Shown piece by piece: positions 8,181 to 9,213 of a stretch of DNA of 9,213 bases. Within the stretch, counting starts at the first letter, position 1; every line of letters starts with the position of its first letter. The stretch is from Methanobacteriota archaeon (lineage in GTDB: Archaea; Thermoplasmatota; Thermoplasmata; Methanomassiliicoccales; Methanomethylophilaceae), in the NCBI GenBank assembly GCA_029574055.1, contig JAKQBQ010000078.1:1-9213 (forward strand). Direction: 5' to 3'. A program made the translations under genes and the position numbers. The notes beneath the pieces were generated by a model, which had not been told where the DNA came from, did no database searches, and saw only the letters and a list, made by a program, of their open reading frames with translations.

Positions 8181-8999
8181 TTAGGGTTTTGTTATTCTGT
8201 ATTTGGGGAACATATCCCTGAACACCACGGCGTCAGCCGATATCAGCGGGGACTCGCATATGAATGTGCATTCCTGCTTGGAATCTTCCAGAACGTCCGC
8301 CAAGAGCTGCATATCGGGCTCTTTGGAGCTTAGGGGTAGGTGAGATATCTCTCCCTTGTCCCCATACTTGATGCAGCTGATATGGAAATGGGCTATATCC
8401 CCGCACAGCGGAAAGAACTCGTCGATCATTTTTTCCATATCTTCCTTTGTCTTAAGGCACCCCACTCCGCGGGCGTGGACGTGCGCAACGTCCAGTACAG
8501 GCCGTACCCCGTCGAGGCTGTCCATTATCTTCGATATCTCTTTCAGAGTGCCGAATTGGCCTTGTTTGCCCATGGTCTCCACTCCGAGGATCACATCCCT
8601 GATGCCTTCGTCGTCCATCATGTCCTTGCATTTAGACAACCCGGCTGTCACCGACTCCAAAGCGGTGCCCGGGGACTTTCCGTAAGATGCGGCGTGTATC
8701 ACGATGATGTACGCTCCGAGGGAATGCGCAGCGCGTACGGTGTCCATGACCCAGCCGATGCTTTTCTCCCTTGTCTCCATCTCTTCAGAATTGAAGCTTA
8801 CGAAATAGGGCGCGTGGCAGCTGAGCCTTATGTCGAGAGCCTTCGCAGCCTCCCCTACCGCCTTCGCCCTCTCGGGGCTTATCCTGGCGCCTCTCACGAA
8901 CTCTACCTCGAGGGCATCCAGCCCTATCTCCTTTGTGTACTTGAGCGAGCCTTCGGGGTTCTTGCCTTCGGGCGGATATCCTGCCGGACCAAAACGCAT
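8181..8999 (-). CDS. nfo: Endonuclease IV / AP endonuclease family 2 (TIM barrel)
   Basis: 272 aa, close to the usual 280. Endonuclease IV cleaves 5' of abasic sites in base excision repair using a three-metal centre in a TIM barrel. The expected metal ligands appear in order: His62 in LSCHAPYF, His102 in VIHAASYG, Glu141 in GVETMGKQG, Asp170 and His173 in VLDVAHVHARG, a histidine in HFHIS (204-206), His220 in EISHLPL and Glu249 in FICESPL. The strand-1 start MRFGPAGYPPEGK is typical of archaeal members. ATG at 8999-8997 is the first start in the frame (an in-frame TAA lies 57 nt upstream), has no ribosome site, and has a TATA element at 9017-9026, so a leaderless mRNA is likely. Stop TAA. 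Its 3' end has a decayed second copy at 6431-6570, on the other side of the ATPase cassette. A xylose-isomerase-like sugar enzyme is a less likely alternative. Confidence 0.9.
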   Translation of the reverse strand: MRFGPAGYPPEGKNPEGSLKYTKEIGLDALEVEFVRGARISPERAKAVGEAAKALDIRLSCHAPYFVSFNSEEMETREKSIGWVMDTVRAAHSLGAYIIVIHAASYGKSPGTALESVTAGLSKCKDMMDDEGIRDVILGVETMGKQGQFGTLKEISKIMDSLDGVRPVLDVAHVHARGVGCLKTKEDMEKMIDEFFPLCGDIAHFHISCIKYGDKGEISHLPLSSKEPDMQLLADVLEDSKQECTFICESPLISADAVVFRDMFPKYRITKP

Positions 9000-9016
9000 G
9001 AGACCGCAATGGATTA

Positions 9017-9026
9017 CGTATATTTC
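9017..9026 (-). promoter_or_regulatory. nfo: TATA element of nfo
   Basis: The minus strand reads GAAATATACG, 18-27 nt upstream of the nfo ATG. The spacing suits a leaderless transcript starting at or within a few bases of the start codon. Confidence 0.45.
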
Positions 9027-9070
9027 ACTGTCGCGGGCAATTTCCGGACGTTAAGCTTATGCTTCCTTTG

Positions 9071-9102
9071 AAAAAATAAAAAGTGCTATTATAATAGCAC
9101 TT
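9071..9102 (-). terminator. Hairpin plus T-tract terminator for the gene entering from the right edge
   Basis: A perfect 22-bp palindrome (9081-9102; arms AAGTGCTATTA and TAATAGCACTT) followed on the minus strand by a T-rich stretch complementary to 9071-9082. This is an intrinsic-type terminator, separating the incoming gene from the nfo promoter. Confidence 0.75.
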
Positions 9103-9213
9103 GCACATAATCCTGCTTGTGCGGATAGAACTCGACGTCTCGCTCGATCCCACTCTTGGGCGCGGGCAGGCTCACAGATGGAGGAAAGCGGGAGACAGCT
9201 GGAACGGCGTGAT
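9089..9213 (-). CDS. C-terminal end of an unidentified protein (partial)
   Basis: The last 40 codons of a minus-strand frame, ending VEFYPHKQDYVQVLL then TAA at 9091-9089. The frame runs open to the right edge (9211) and its stop lies inside the palindrome of a good terminator, as expected for a real gene end. Composition is ordinary soluble protein with no recognisable motif. Another minus frame is also open here, but it would read through the terminator and T-tract, so it is less likely. Product unknown. Confidence 0.45.
   Translation of the reverse strand, partial: HAVPAVSRFPPSVSLPAPKSGIERDVEFYPHKQDYVQVLL

Overview
The window looks archaeal. Several genes have A/T-rich TATA elements about 25 nt upstream of a start codon with no leader, ThiC is the short form found in archaea, and a gyrBA operon is present as in many Euryarchaeota. 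The moderately high GC of the core genes and the gene set would fit Thermoplasmata, perhaps Methanomassiliicoccales. That placement is inference; no methanogenesis marker lies in the window.

Left part (1-5393), conserved core. gyrA (C-terminus cut by the window edge) and gyrB lie on the minus strand as a gyrB-gyrA operon with a 4-nt gap, driven by a clear TATA box at 3901-3908. Divergently on the plus strand is thiC (pyrimidine branch of thiamin synthesis, or possibly a benzimidazole-forming paralogue). A tRNA-Thr(CGU) gene on the minus strand converges on it; the encoded CCA is only 6 bp from the thiC stop.

Middle part (5394-8180), accessory and more A/T-rich. First comes a pentapeptide-repeat-like gene whose reading frame holds a G10 tract and is interrupted by one in-frame TAG. 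It stays open for 225 codons after the TAG, so it is either an amber-recoded (possibly pyrrolysine) gene or a pseudogene. Next is a frameshifted remnant of the 3' end of an endonuclease IV gene. Then comes a gene for an archaeal-type ATPase with a C-terminal nuclease-like domain (PF01637/DUF234 type). It is bounded on both sides by related A/T-rich palindromes that together form a 40-bp inverted repeat with 32/40 identity.

Right part (8181-9213). An intact endonuclease IV (nfo) gene lies on the minus strand. Its 3' end is the parent or sister of the remnant on the far side of the ATPase cassette. Upstream of nfo, a perfect 22-bp palindrome followed by a T-rich tract on the minus strand terminates a gene that enters from the right edge; only its last 40 codons are visible.

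The most interesting structure is the nested arrangement nfo 3' fragment / inverted repeat / ATPase-nuclease / inverted repeat / intact nfo, which looks like an insertion scar next to or in an nfo 3' end. The amber-interrupted gene beside it is the second main point of interest.
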